A stretch of 64,000 nucleotides of DNA from Candidatus Gastranaerophilales bacterium (GTDB lineage Bacteria; Cyanobacteriota; Vampirovibrionia; Gastranaerophilales; Gastranaerophilaceae), in assembly GCA_944323115.1 (NCBI GenBank), contig CALURG010000002.1, forward strand, positions 62,001-126,000, read 5' to 3'. Position 1 is the stretch's first letter; each line of letters begins with the position of its first letter. Positions 27,729-36,065 of the stretch are shown here, one piece after another. The translations under genes were made by a program, and so were the position numbers. The notes under the pieces were generated by a model, which was given only the letters and a program-made list of their open reading frames with translations, searched no databases and was not told where the DNA came from.

Positions 27729-28235
27729 TTATTCAGCAGCTGTTTCTTCAGCTTCGGGAGTTTCTTCAATTTCTGATTTAATAATTTCAGAAGCTGTAAC
27801 AATAACTGGGAGTTCAGTTTTAACTTTTGATGTTAATTTGATTAACATTCTGAATTCACCCACTTTGTTGATAGCAGCATCGAGAGAAATAATTTTTCTG
27901 TCAATTGAAGTACCGAGTTTTGCATTGAGTTCTTCAGCTAATTTTTTAGTTGTAATAGTACCAAAAAGCTTGCCTGTTTCGCCAGCTCTTGCAGACAATT
28001 CTAATTTTTCGAGAGCTTCAATTTTTTTGGCAAGTTCAAGAGCTTCTTGATGAAGTTTTTCTTGTTTTGCTTTGATTCTTGCCAAGTTTTGTTCTCTGTT
28101 TTTCAATGCTCCGTCAGTAGCGATTTCAGCAAAATTTTGCGGAATAAGAAAGTTTCTGGCATATCCGTCTTTAACTGTAACAACATCGCCTGCTTCGCCA
28201 ACATTTTGGACATCTTTTTTCAAAATAACTTGCAT
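27729..28235 (-). CDS. rplI: Large ribosomal subunit protein bL9
   Basis: bL9 binds 23S rRNA near the L1 stalk and bridges to neighbouring ribosomes. The N-terminal signature is intact: MQVILKKDVQNVGEAGDVVTVKDGYARNFLIP. It is followed by the long connecting helix and the C-terminal domain (GETGKLFGTITTKKLAEEL). At 168 residues it is about 20 longer than E. coli L9 because of an acidic Glu/Thr-rich tail. AAAGGAG lies nine bases before the ATG. It is alone, without the rpsF-rpsR neighbours that usually accompany it. Confidence 0.96.
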   Translation of the reverse strand: MQVILKKDVQNVGEAGDVVTVKDGYARNFLIPQNFAEIATDGALKNREQNLARIKAKQEKLHQEALELAKKIEALEKLELSARAGETGKLFGTITTKKLAEELNAKLGTSIDRKIISLDAAINKVGEFRMLIKLTSKVKTELPVIVTASEIIKSEIEETPEAEETAAE

Positions 28236-28356
28236 TTTTATTCTCCTTTAATATTATTTTTAGATTTAACTCATATAAATAAATTGTGTGACAACATTTA
28301 TCGTAATAAAAACATAATAAATTGTCATCTTTTCAGTGATTATTTTTTAATTATTG

Positions 28357-28362
28357 TATAAT
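28357..28362 (+). promoter_or_regulatory. -10 element of rlhA
   Basis: A consensus TATAAT ends only seven bases before the rlhA ATG, so transcription would start at or next to the start codon. No good -35 box or Shine-Dalgarno site was seen. Confidence 0.4.
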
Positions 28363-28369
28363 TTTTGTA

Positions 28370-30172
28370 ATGATTTACTTAAAACAAAAAGTTGAATTAC
28401 TTGCACCTGCAAAAAATAAAGAATGTGCATTTGCTGCTATAAATGCCGGTGCAGACGCTGTTTATATAGGTCCTGAGTCATTTGGTGCACGCAAAAAAGC
28501 TGGGAATTCAATTGATGATTTAAAAGAAATAGTCCAATATGCACACAAATTTTTGGTAAAAGTATACGCAACTGTCAATACCATAATTTATGATAATGAG
28601 CTTGCTGAAGTTGAAAAGCTAATATGGAAACTCTATGAAATCGGAATTGATGCGATAATTTTTCAAGATTTTTCAATTTTTGAAATGAATTTGCCTCCTA
28701 TAGCCTTGCATGCCAGCACACAATGTAACAATGATTCAATTGAAAAAATTAAATTTCTAAAAGAATTAAATGTTGAAAGAGTTGTTTTGCCGAGAGAGTT
28801 TTCGGTAGATGAAGTGCGTAATATTGTAAATTCGATAGAAATTGAAACAGAAGTTTTTATTCATGGTGCATTGTGTGTCTCATACAGCGGACAGTGCTAT
28901 CTAAGTAACTATATAGGAGGCCGCAGTGCAAACAGAGGTGAATGTGCCCAGCCTTGCAGAAAAAAATATACACTGATAGATGAAAACAACAAAATTGTTT
29001 TGAATAGTTCTTATCTGCTTTCAATGAAAGATAATAACTTATCAAAACATATCAAAGAACTCGTATCGGCAGGGGTTACATCTTTTAAAATAGAAGGCAG
29101 ACTCAAAGATGCTGATTATGTTGTTAACACTGTTTCCTTCTACAGAAAGCTAATAGACAGTATATCAAACGACTTGAGACCTTCTGTCGGCGTTTTGCAA
29201 TCAGATTTTGTGCCTGATATAAGCAAAACTTTTAACAGAGGTTATACAAACTTTTATTTTGACGGAAAAAGAAAGAAATTTATTAACTCTTTAACTCCAA
29301 AATTTATAGGCGAAAAAATTGGAACAGTCATTTCTGTTAGAGGTAAACAAATTGGCCTGAAAACATCAGTACCTCTTAATATTTCGGATAAAATTGTATA
29401 TTTCAATTCTGAAAATGAGTTGGAAGGTACTACTATCACACGTATTAACTGCAATAACGTTGAGTTGCTTAATATTGGTAGTATAAAGAAAGGTTCAATT
29501 ATTTACAGAAATTTTGATGCTGAATTTTATAAAAACCTTGAGATGTCAAAATTTCAAAGGAAAATACCTTTGTCGATAAGTGTTGACAATAAAGGTATTA
29601 TATTTAAATCTTTTGGCTGTAACAGTGTCTATTATAAATTTTGCGAAGAATTTGAAAAATCAAAAAACAATACAAAAGCTAAAGATAATATAAGAAAGCA
29701 GATTTCAAAACTCGGCTCTACTGAATTTGTTGCTGCAAAAGTTGATATTTCAGAAGATTTTGATTTATTTATACCCGTGTCAAAAATTAATGAGATAAGA
29801 AGGTTTTTGGTTAAATCTTTGCAACAGCTTTCTGAAAATAATTATAAACCCAACTTTAGAGATACCCAAGTAAAAAACATTGATTATCCTACGAAAATAC
29901 TGAATTATTCTTATAATATTTCAAATAAAAAATCAAAAGATTTTTATGAGAAGTGCGGTTGCTTAGTAAATGAAATGTCTCCTGAGATTGAAAAGCCGAA
30001 AAATAAAATTAACCTTATGAAGACAAAACATTGCTTAAGAGACTTTGCCGGTATTTGTTTGAAAAACTCAACGGACAAACGAAAATTGTTTCTTGCGGAT
30101 GAGTTTGGCAACAAATTTCCTCTTGAATTTGACTGTAAGAAGTGTATTATGCTAATAAAAGAACCCGGATAA
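28370..30172 (+). CDS. rlhA: U32 family 23S rRNA hydroxylation protein RlhA-like
   Basis: A 600-residue U32 protein with the two-part architecture of E. coli YdcP/RlhA, which is needed to hydroxylate C2501 of 23S rRNA. The N-terminal domain has VELLAPAKNKECA, GADAVYIGPESFGAR, IHGALCVSYSGQCYLSNY and RGECAQPCRKKY. A DUF3656-type C-terminal half ends in KTKHCLRDFAGIC...DCKKCIML, whose cysteines match those of RlhA. It differs from the shorter trhP-type paralogue at 4422. Its 3' end shares a terminator with the convergent nusA. The start at 28370 fits the family N-terminus but has no Shine-Dalgarno site. Confidence 0.88.
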   Translation: MIYLKQKVELLAPAKNKECAFAAINAGADAVYIGPESFGARKKAGNSIDDLKEIVQYAHKFLVKVYATVNTIIYDNELAEVEKLIWKLYEIGIDAIIFQDFSIFEMNLPPIALHASTQCNNDSIEKIKFLKELNVERVVLPREFSVDEVRNIVNSIEIETEVFIHGALCVSYSGQCYLSNYIGGRSANRGECAQPCRKKYTLIDENNKIVLNSSYLLSMKDNNLSKHIKELVSAGVTSFKIEGRLKDADYVVNTVSFYRKLIDSISNDLRPSVGVLQSDFVPDISKTFNRGYTNFYFDGKRKKFINSLTPKFIGEKIGTVISVRGKQIGLKTSVPLNISDKIVYFNSENELEGTTITRINCNNVELLNIGSIKKGSIIYRNFDAEFYKNLEMSKFQRKIPLSISVDNKGIIFKSFGCNSVYYKFCEEFEKSKNNTKAKDNIRKQISKLGSTEFVAAKVDISEDFDLFIPVSKINEIRRFLVKSLQQLSENNYKPNFRDTQVKNIDYPTKILNYSYNISNKKSKDFYEKCGCLVNEMSPEIEKPKNKINLMKTKHCLRDFAGICLKNSTDKRKLFLADEFGNKFPLEFDCKKCIMLIKEPG

Positions 30173-30186
30173 ACCGGGCTCTTTTA
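30157..30186. terminator. Bidirectional terminator between rlhA and nusA
   Basis: AAAAGAACCCGG-ATAAA-CCGGGCTCTTTT, a GC-rich stem with one internal mismatch and T-tracts on both strands. It begins inside the last codons of rlhA. Confidence 0.88.
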
Positions 30187-30209
30187 TAATTTGTTAATGA
30201 AATTTGTTA

Positions 30210-31457
30210 TTATTCATTTTCATCAGAAGATTCTGTTTCTTCTTCAGGAAGTTCTTCAACCATGTCTTCAGCATCTATACCGTATTCTTCTTCAACAATA
30301 GGCTCTTCATCGATGTCATCATTGACAGGAGGAATATCCGCATAATCATCTTCATTATGTTGTTCTTCTTCATACTGTGCTTGGTATGCAGCTTCTGCTT
30401 GAGCAGCTTGAGATTCATTTTTGATATCAATTTTCCAGCCTGTCAATTTGTGTGCGAGTCTGACATTTTGACCTTCTCTGCCAATTGCAAGACTAAGCTG
30501 GTCATCCGGTACGATTACTAGTGCTTCGTGTGCATTTTCATCGTCAGCAAGAATGTCAACGGAAATAATTCTTGCCGGAGAAAGAGCATTTACGATATAT
30601 TCTACTGGGTCTTCAGACCATCTTACAATATCAATCTTTTCATTCTTCAGCTCACCCACTATTGTCTGAATTCTTGAGCCTCTGGGACCTATGCAGGCAC
30701 CGACTGAATCAATCTCAGGGTCATTTGAGTGAACTGCCAATTTTGTTCTGTATCCTGCTTCTCTGGCAATTGATTTTATTTCAACGATACCGTCTTCAAT
30801 TTCAGGAACTTCCAGTTCAAACAACTCTCTAACTATTTCAGCGTGAGCGTGTGAGACAATTACTTGAGGGAGTCTGTTTGTTTCTTTAACGTTTAGAACA
30901 AATACTCTTATCCTGTTACCCGGTTTGTAGTATTCGCCAGGTATTTGTTCTCTGAACGGAAGTATAGCATCGGTTTTCCCGATATTAACAAAGACATTTC
31001 TGTTTTCGACACGTTGAATTATACCTGTTGTCAAAGTGCCTTTCTTTTCCATAAATTCGTCCAGAACCAGTTTTCTTTCAGCTTCTCTGATTCTTTGAGT
31101 AATAACTTGTTTTGCTGCTTGTGCAGCGATACGTCCAAAGTTTTCAGGAGTAACTTCAATTTTTACTTCATCTTCAAGCTCAACTTCATCATCAATCTCT
31201 TTTGCATCATCGAGCGAAATTTCAAGATTTTCATCTTCAACTTTATCTACTACAAGCTTGGTTCTAAAAACACCGATTTCGCCGGAAATTTCATCTAAAA
31301 TAGCTTCCACATTAGGTGCTTCTTTAACTTTTATATGTTTTTTATAAGCAGCTACAAGAGCATCTTTTAAAGAGTCAATAATGACCTCTTTTGATATGCC
31401 TTTTTCTCTTTCAAGTTCTTCCGTAGCCTCAAAAAGTGCTGTACCGATTTTAATCAT
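30210..31457 (-). CDS. nusA: Transcription elongation/termination factor NusA
   Basis: NusA binds RNA polymerase and nascent RNA and modulates pausing, termination and antitermination. The N-terminal domain (1-130) is followed by S1 (about 135-200, TTGIIQRVENRNVFVNIGKTDAILP split by motif) and two KH domains with GACIGPRGSRIQ and AIGREGQNVRLA. The C-terminal 60 residues form a very acidic tail (Asp/Glu-rich) in place of the helix-hairpin-helix repeats of E. coli. AGGAG precedes the ATG. rimP lies 20 bases upstream, but the usual ylxR and infB are absent downstream; the operon ends at the terminator shared with rlhA. Confidence 0.96.
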   Translation of the reverse strand: MIKIGTALFEATEELEREKGISKEVIIDSLKDALVAAYKKHIKVKEAPNVEAILDEISGEIGVFRTKLVVDKVEDENLEISLDDAKEIDDEVELEDEVKIEVTPENFGRIAAQAAKQVITQRIREAERKLVLDEFMEKKGTLTTGIIQRVENRNVFVNIGKTDAILPFREQIPGEYYKPGNRIRVFVLNVKETNRLPQVIVSHAHAEIVRELFELEVPEIEDGIVEIKSIAREAGYRTKLAVHSNDPEIDSVGACIGPRGSRIQTIVGELKNEKIDIVRWSEDPVEYIVNALSPARIISVDILADDENAHEALVIVPDDQLSLAIGREGQNVRLAHKLTGWKIDIKNESQAAQAEAAYQAQYEEEQHNEDDYADIPPVNDDIDEEPIVEEEYGIDAEDMVEELPEEETESSDENE

Positions 31458-31477
31458 GTTTTTCTCCTGTATTTAAT

Positions 31478-31966
31478 TTATATATCATCAATGTGTAATT
31501 GTACTCTGTGTATTTTGTCTTTTGGTATTAAGTATTCTTTTTTGTCATCCAGCTTTTCAACCGTCAATCCTTGCTCCGGGTCAAAATCTATAATTTTAGC
31601 TAAAAATTGTTTTTCATCTATACCTTCAATTTGGCTTTTTAATTTGATATTAATACTTTTGCCTTTGAAAATAAGATATTCTTTATCTGATTTAATTTTT
31701 CTATCAAGACCCGGTGAACTTACTTCAAGGTAAAATTTCACAGGGACAATGTCGTCCAAAAAAGGATTCAAGCTTCTTGAAACATTTTCACAGTCATCAA
31801 GTGTCACACCGCTTTCTTTATACAAAAATATTCTTAAAAACCATTTCCCTGATTCTTTTGTAAAATCAATTTCAATAGGAATTGCTCCATACCTCATGGC
31901 TGTATTTTCTACAAGAGGTATAAGTTTTTGTAATATTTCATTTTTATTAAAATGTTTTTGTTCCAT
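31478..31966 (-). CDS. rimP: Ribosome maturation factor RimP
   Basis: 162 residues with the RimP pattern: an N-terminal alpha/beta domain (IPLVENTAMRYGAIPIEIDF, RIFLYKESGVTLDDCENVSR, YLEVSSPGLDRKI) and a C-terminal Sm-like barrel (GKSINIKLK, IIDFDPEQGLTVEKL). RimP assists late 30S assembly, acting with uS12. CAGGAG lies seven bases before the ATG. It heads the rimP-nusA unit and its leader contains a promoter followed directly by a terminator-like hairpin. Confidence 0.94.
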   Translation of the reverse strand: MEQKHFNKNEILQKLIPLVENTAMRYGAIPIEIDFTKESGKWFLRIFLYKESGVTLDDCENVSRSLNPFLDDIVPVKFYLEVSSPGLDRKIKSDKEYLIFKGKSINIKLKSQIEGIDEKQFLAKIIDFDPEQGLTVEKLDDKKEYLIPKDKIHRVQLHIDDI

Positions 31967-32013
31967 AATAACTCCTGCAATGAAATATAACCTTTATTTG
32001 GTATTTTAAGAAA

Positions 32014-32040
32014 AAAAGAAACGGTTTGGCCGTTTCTTTT
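32014..32040 (-). terminator. Candidate attenuator hairpin in the rimP-nusA leader
   Basis: On the minus strand AAAAGAAACGG-CCAAA-CCGTTTCTTTT forms an 11-bp stem followed by a T-rich tract. It lies 47 bases upstream of rimP and right after the predicted promoter. No minus-strand gene ends nearby, so it cannot serve an upstream gene. Confidence 0.75.
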
Positions 32041-32048
32041 ATGTATTT

Positions 32049-32076
32049 ATAATATCATTAAATAAAAAATTTTCAA
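32049..32076 (-). promoter_or_regulatory. Predicted promoter of rimP-nusA
   Basis: Read on the minus strand: TTGAAA, a 16-base spacer and TATTAT. The predicted transcript begins about 32042, only a few bases before the hairpin. Confidence 0.6.
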
Positions 32077-32191
32077 TATAAATATTAATTTCTTTAATGT
32101 TTACACTATTTATAAATAAGTAGACTAACAAATTTGATGAGTTATAATTTATGTAGTAAAAATAGATTTTTGGGAGTTGTAATACATTTAG

Positions 32192-32965
32192 ATGGAAGAT
32201 ATTAAAAAGAAAAATATTGATTTTAATCTGGATATAGCACAAACTCAGACTTTAGAGTCAATGGATAAAATATTTGAACTTGTTGATCTTGTAAGTTCAG
32301 TAAATATATCATGCGGATTTCATGCCGGATGTCCGTTGAGTATGAAAAAAGCTATTGAATATTGCAAGTTTAAAAATAAGGTCATTGGTGCACATATTGG
32401 ATTTCCTGCAAATTTTGATATGTCACATGCAGAATCAAAAGAGATGATCGAATCATTGGTTTTGTACCAGCTGGGTGCAATTTCTGCTTTTGCAAAAGCC
32501 AATAGTTTAAATATTGAACACGTAAGACCGCATGGCGATATGTACAGACTTGCAGCACAGAATCTTGAATTTTCTGAGAATATAGCATCTTCAATAAAAA
32601 AATTCAGCAAATGGTTAATTTATTTTGGTGCTGCCGGAGAAATTCTTGAAGAAGCCGGGAAGAATGCCGGTATAAATGTTGCACATGAGGTCCATTTAAA
32701 TAAAGTGTATAAAAGTTCTTCTTCAATAGATTTTGACCAAAAGAATATTGAAGATACCGGTTTAGAGCTTATGAGACTGAGACGGTTGCTAAATCTTTCA
32801 GAAATTGATATTTTTGACGGTACGTATTCAAAAATTAATTATGATACCGTACATTTTAGCTGTGAAGCTAAAAATATTTCTGAACTGCTTAATGAAGCTG
32901 GAAAATTGATTACACCTAAGCCTGTTAGCTACAATAAGGCTGCTCTTTCAGGCTGGGTTGAATAA
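32192..32965 (+). CDS. LamB/YcsF family protein (5-oxoprolinase subunit A-like)
   Basis: 257 residues of the LamB/YcsF family. Family members include PxpA, which with PxpB and PxpC converts 5-oxoproline to glutamate using ATP. The motifs match: DFNLDIAQ (family DLNADLGE), SVNISCGFHAGCP, GAHIGFPANF and EHVRPHGDMY. The DxNxD part is kept but the following LGE is IAQ, and the rest is divergent. No pxpB or pxpC lies in the window, so the true reaction is uncertain. The start has no well-placed SD site; GGGAG lies about 17 bases upstream. Its neighbours downstream are yvcK and the pan genes. Confidence 0.8.
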   Translation: MEDIKKKNIDFNLDIAQTQTLESMDKIFELVDLVSSVNISCGFHAGCPLSMKKAIEYCKFKNKVIGAHIGFPANFDMSHAESKEMIESLVLYQLGAISAFAKANSLNIEHVRPHGDMYRLAAQNLEFSENIASSIKKFSKWLIYFGAAGEILEEAGKNAGINVAHEVHLNKVYKSSSSIDFDQKNIEDTGLELMRLRRLLNLSEIDIFDGTYSKINYDTVHFSCEAKNISELLNEAGKLITPKPVSYNKAALSGWVE

Positions 32966-33001
32966 AACAATTATATTAAAATAAAAAAATAGGAGATTAT
33001 T

Positions 33002-34324
33002 TTGAAAAATTTTTCATACAAAATAAGAATACCAAAAGATGCTGGATGGCTGCTTCCGGGTTTACAAGTTAAACGCTGGTTTGGCTTAATCATTGTAGGT
33101 ACAATTATCGGCCTTTTAGGGTTGTGTGTTATTTTTAATATGAAACCCGTGTATTTTGCAGTAGGTATATTAAAATATATTGCTGTCACAGTTAACCAAG
33201 ATTTGCTTGGTGTCATTCTTGTCCTTTTGGGTACTTATATTTTTCTGTTAGGTTGGAAAAATACCAACTACTCTATCCTTGATTTAAATCAAGACAGAGA
33301 CAGACATGCATTGTTGGAATCTTTGTATAAAAGAAGAAAATTAAATTATGGCCCCAAAATAGTCGCAGTTGGCGGCGGTACCGGTCTTTCAACTATGCTT
33401 AAAGGGATAAAAAAGATTACAAATAATATCACTGCTGTTGTCACTGTCGGTGATGACGGCGGCAGCTCCGGAAGATTGAGACATGAAATGGGAATTCTTC
33501 CTCCCGGTGATATAAGAAACTGTATTGCAGCTTTAGCCGATGATGAGGATTTGGTTACAAAGTTGTTTCAATACAGGTTCAAAATCGGTGAAGGCCTTGA
33601 AGGTCACAGCTTTGGCAACTTGTTTTTAACTGCTTTGTGTTCAATTACAGGTAATATGGTGCGTGCAGTACAAGAATCTTCAAAGGTTCTTAATATTCGC
33701 GGAAGAGTTCTGCCCTCTACTTTAGATGACATGAAACTGGCTGCGGAAATGGATGACGGCTCAATAATCGAAGGTGAATCTAATATACCGGAATCAGGCA
33801 AAAAAATTAAAAGACTCTTTACGCAGCCTGCAAATTGTAAGGCTTTGCCTGAAGTAATCAAAGCAATAAAAGAAGCGGATCTTATTATTTTAGGGCCGGG
33901 CAGTCTTTATACAAGTGTCATTCCCAACCTTTTAATTAAAGATATAGCTTCTGCTATTTCAAAATCAAAGGCAAAAAAAATCTATGTATGTAATATTATG
34001 ACTCAGCCCGGAGAAACAACGGGATATACAGCTTCGCAGCATATTCAAGCAATCTTGGATCATTCAGGATACCCTAATATGATGGATGCTGTTCTTGTAA
34101 ACAATTCGTTACCCGAGGATTTGTCTCCAGACTATGAAAAATCAAATTCATACCCCGTCGTTGTTGATATTTCAGAAATTAAAGCAAAAAATATTAATGT
34201 TGTCAGCACAAGGTTGTATGAAGAAAATGAACAAAAATTTGTACGCCACAGTCCGTCCAGATTAGCAAGAGCAATAGGATACTGGTACAAAAAACAAATA
34301 AAAAACAAGGACAAAAAGAAATAA
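33002..34324 (+). CDS. yvcK: YvcK/CofD-family protein with N-terminal membrane segments
   Basis: YvcK proteins bind UDP-sugars or NADP-type ligands and are needed for normal cell shape and growth on gluconeogenic carbon. The catalytic-fold motifs are AVGGGTGLSTMLKGIK, VTVGDDGGSSGRLR and PPGDIRNCIAAL, followed by LGPGSLYTSVIPNLL. In contrast to the shorter Bacillus protein, the first 95 residues hold two membrane helices (about 27-50 and 56-85), an architecture I associate with cyanobacterial homologues. The start is a TTG with AGGAG six bases upstream. It is followed by panB after a 21-base gap. The rapZ/whiA neighbours common in Firmicutes are not here. Confidence 0.9.
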   Translation: MKNFSYKIRIPKDAGWLLPGLQVKRWFGLIIVGTIIGLLGLCVIFNMKPVYFAVGILKYIAVTVNQDLLGVILVLLGTYIFLLGWKNTNYSILDLNQDRDRHALLESLYKRRKLNYGPKIVAVGGGTGLSTMLKGIKKITNNITAVVTVGDDGGSSGRLRHEMGILPPGDIRNCIAALADDEDLVTKLFQYRFKIGEGLEGHSFGNLFLTALCSITGNMVRAVQESSKVLNIRGRVLPSTLDDMKLAAEMDDGSIIEGESNIPESGKKIKRLFTQPANCKALPEVIKAIKEADLIILGPGSLYTSVIPNLLIKDIASAISKSKAKKIYVCNIMTQPGETTGYTASQHIQAILDHSGYPNMMDAVLVNNSLPEDLSPDYEKSNSYPVVVDISEIKAKNINVVSTRLYEENEQKFVRHSPSRLARAIGYWYKKQIKNKDKKK

Positions 34325-34345
34325 AGTTTAAATAAGGATATAGCT

Positions 34346-35203
34346 ATGTCTGTAGAAGTTAAATTTAGACCTATTACGGTTGATACATTTGCAAAAAAGA
34401 AACAAAATAACGAAAAAATTACAATGCTTACGGCGTATGACTGTTCTACCGCAAAATACTTTGATGAGGCAGGTATAGACAGTATATTGGTCGGCGATTC
34501 GGTCGGGATGGTTGTTCTTGGGTATGAGTCTACAACTTTGGTAAACATGAATGATATGAAAGTCTTTACTGCGGCTGTTTCAAGAGGAGCAAAAAGATGT
34601 TTGGTCGTTGCTGACATGCCTTTTATGAGTTATCACACAACTGTTGCTGAGGCTGTTAAAAATGCAGGTGAGTTAATAAAAGAAGGCGCATCTGCTGTTA
34701 AATTAGAAGGTGCAAATGATTATATCATAGATGTCGTCAAACGTTGTGTAGAAAGCGGAATACCCGTTGTAGGTCATCTTGGATTTACTCCTCAGTATTT
34801 AAATGTTCTCGGTGGTTACAAAGTACAAGGTAAAACTGCCGATAAAACGCTTTTTATTCTCAATCAAGCAAAAAAACTTGAAGAGGCAGGTGCATTTGCA
34901 GTTGTACTGGAAATGGTTCCCGAAGAATCGGCAAAATATATTACTGAAAATTTGAATATACCGACAATCGGCATTGGTGCTGGAAGGTATACAAACGGAC
35001 AGGTACTTGTTGCTGATGATATACTTGGTAAATTTTCTGATTTCAAACCAAAATTTGCCAGACGCTATGCTGATTTAAAATCAGTAATAAAAAATGCTTG
35101 TGAATCATACATAAATGATGTTAAATCAGGAAAATTTCCTGATGAATCTGAAATTTTTCACTTAGATGAACAAGCCAGTGCAGAATTAAAGGAGCAAAAA
35201 TAA
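34346..35203 (+). CDS. panB: 3-methyl-2-oxobutanoate hydroxymethyltransferase PanB
   Basis: Adds a hydroxymethyl group from methylene-tetrahydrofolate to ketoisovalerate, giving ketopantoate for pantothenate. The 285 residues contain MLTAYDCSTAKYFDEAG, VGDSVGMVVLGYEST, DMPFMSYH (family DMPF), VKLEG, GHLGFTPQ and the closing IGAGRYTNGQVLV. The catalytic Glu region VVLEMVPE is present. AAGGAT lies eight bases before the ATG. It is followed by panC with only one base between them. Ketopantoate reductase and panD are not in the window. Confidence 0.96.
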   Translation: MSVEVKFRPITVDTFAKKKQNNEKITMLTAYDCSTAKYFDEAGIDSILVGDSVGMVVLGYESTTLVNMNDMKVFTAAVSRGAKRCLVVADMPFMSYHTTVAEAVKNAGELIKEGASAVKLEGANDYIIDVVKRCVESGIPVVGHLGFTPQYLNVLGGYKVQGKTADKTLFILNQAKKLEEAGAFAVVLEMVPEESAKYITENLNIPTIGIGAGRYTNGQVLVADDILGKFSDFKPKFARRYADLKSVIKNACESYINDVKSGKFPDESEIFHLDEQASAELKEQK

Positions 35204-35204
35204 A

Positions 35205-36065
35205 TTGAGTATTCTTGTTGTAAACAAAATTGATGAAATTCGTAATGTTATAAAAAATTATAGAAATCAAGGCAAATCAGTTTCTCTTGTGCCGACAATG
35301 GGATGTTTACACGAAGGGCATAAGTCGCTTATTAAAAAGGCACATGAATTGGCTGATATCACTGTTGTGTCGGTTTTTGTAAACCCTATACAATTTTGTC
35401 CCGGTGAAGATTACGACAAATATCCAAGAACACTCGATGCTGACAAGATTGCAGCCGAATCTGCGGGTGCGGATATTATTTTTGCACCATCTGTTAATGA
35501 AATGTATCCAAATATGCAGAAATTTTCCGATTTGACAATAGTTACACCGCCTTTTGAATTAACTGATATAATGTGCGGTAAATCAAGAGTAGGGCATTTT
35601 GACGGTGTAGAAACTGTCGTTACAAAATTGTTCAATATTGTGCAGCCTGATTATGCTTGTTTTGGAAAAAAAGATATCCAGCAGTTATTCTTAATAAAAA
35701 AAATGGTGGCAGATTTGAATATACCGGTTCAAATTGTTGACTGCCCTCTTGTCAGAGAAGACAGCGGACTTGCATTAAGTTCAAGGAATAAATATCTTTC
35801 AGAGGCTGACCGTATTGCTGCTGTTTCAATAAGCAAATCATTGAGTGCAATAAAATCTGCTTGTGAGTCAGGTATAAAAGATATTAAAAAATTATTGGAT
35901 TTATGTATTGCAAATCTGGACAAAAAAATTGATTTGGAATATTTAGAATTTGTTGACAAAAATACTTTTAAAAAAATTGATGTGCTAAATGGTCCGATTA
36001 TATGTGCAATTGCTGCAAGAATCGGAGCAGTCAGATTAATAGATAATATCGAACTTGAGGTGTAG
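35205..36065 (+). CDS. panC: Pantothenate synthetase PanC
   Basis: Condenses pantoate and beta-alanine with ATP. 286 residues. The nucleotidyltransferase motif PTMGCLHEGHKSL has the HxGH signature, and SVFVNPIQF, YPRTLDAD, FGKKDIQQL (usual FGEKDYQQ), VREDSGLALSSRN follow. The start is TTG with AAGGAG ten bases upstream, since no ATG fits the N-terminus. It overlaps nothing but the next gene begins immediately after its stop. Together with coaX (48.9 kb) it covers much of the route to CoA. Confidence 0.95.
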   Translation: MSILVVNKIDEIRNVIKNYRNQGKSVSLVPTMGCLHEGHKSLIKKAHELADITVVSVFVNPIQFCPGEDYDKYPRTLDADKIAAESAGADIIFAPSVNEMYPNMQKFSDLTIVTPPFELTDIMCGKSRVGHFDGVETVVTKLFNIVQPDYACFGKKDIQQLFLIKKMVADLNIPVQIVDCPLVREDSGLALSSRNKYLSEADRIAAVSISKSLSAIKSACESGIKDIKKLLDLCIANLDKKIDLEYLEFVDKNTFKKIDVLNGPIICAIAARIGAVRLIDNIELEV

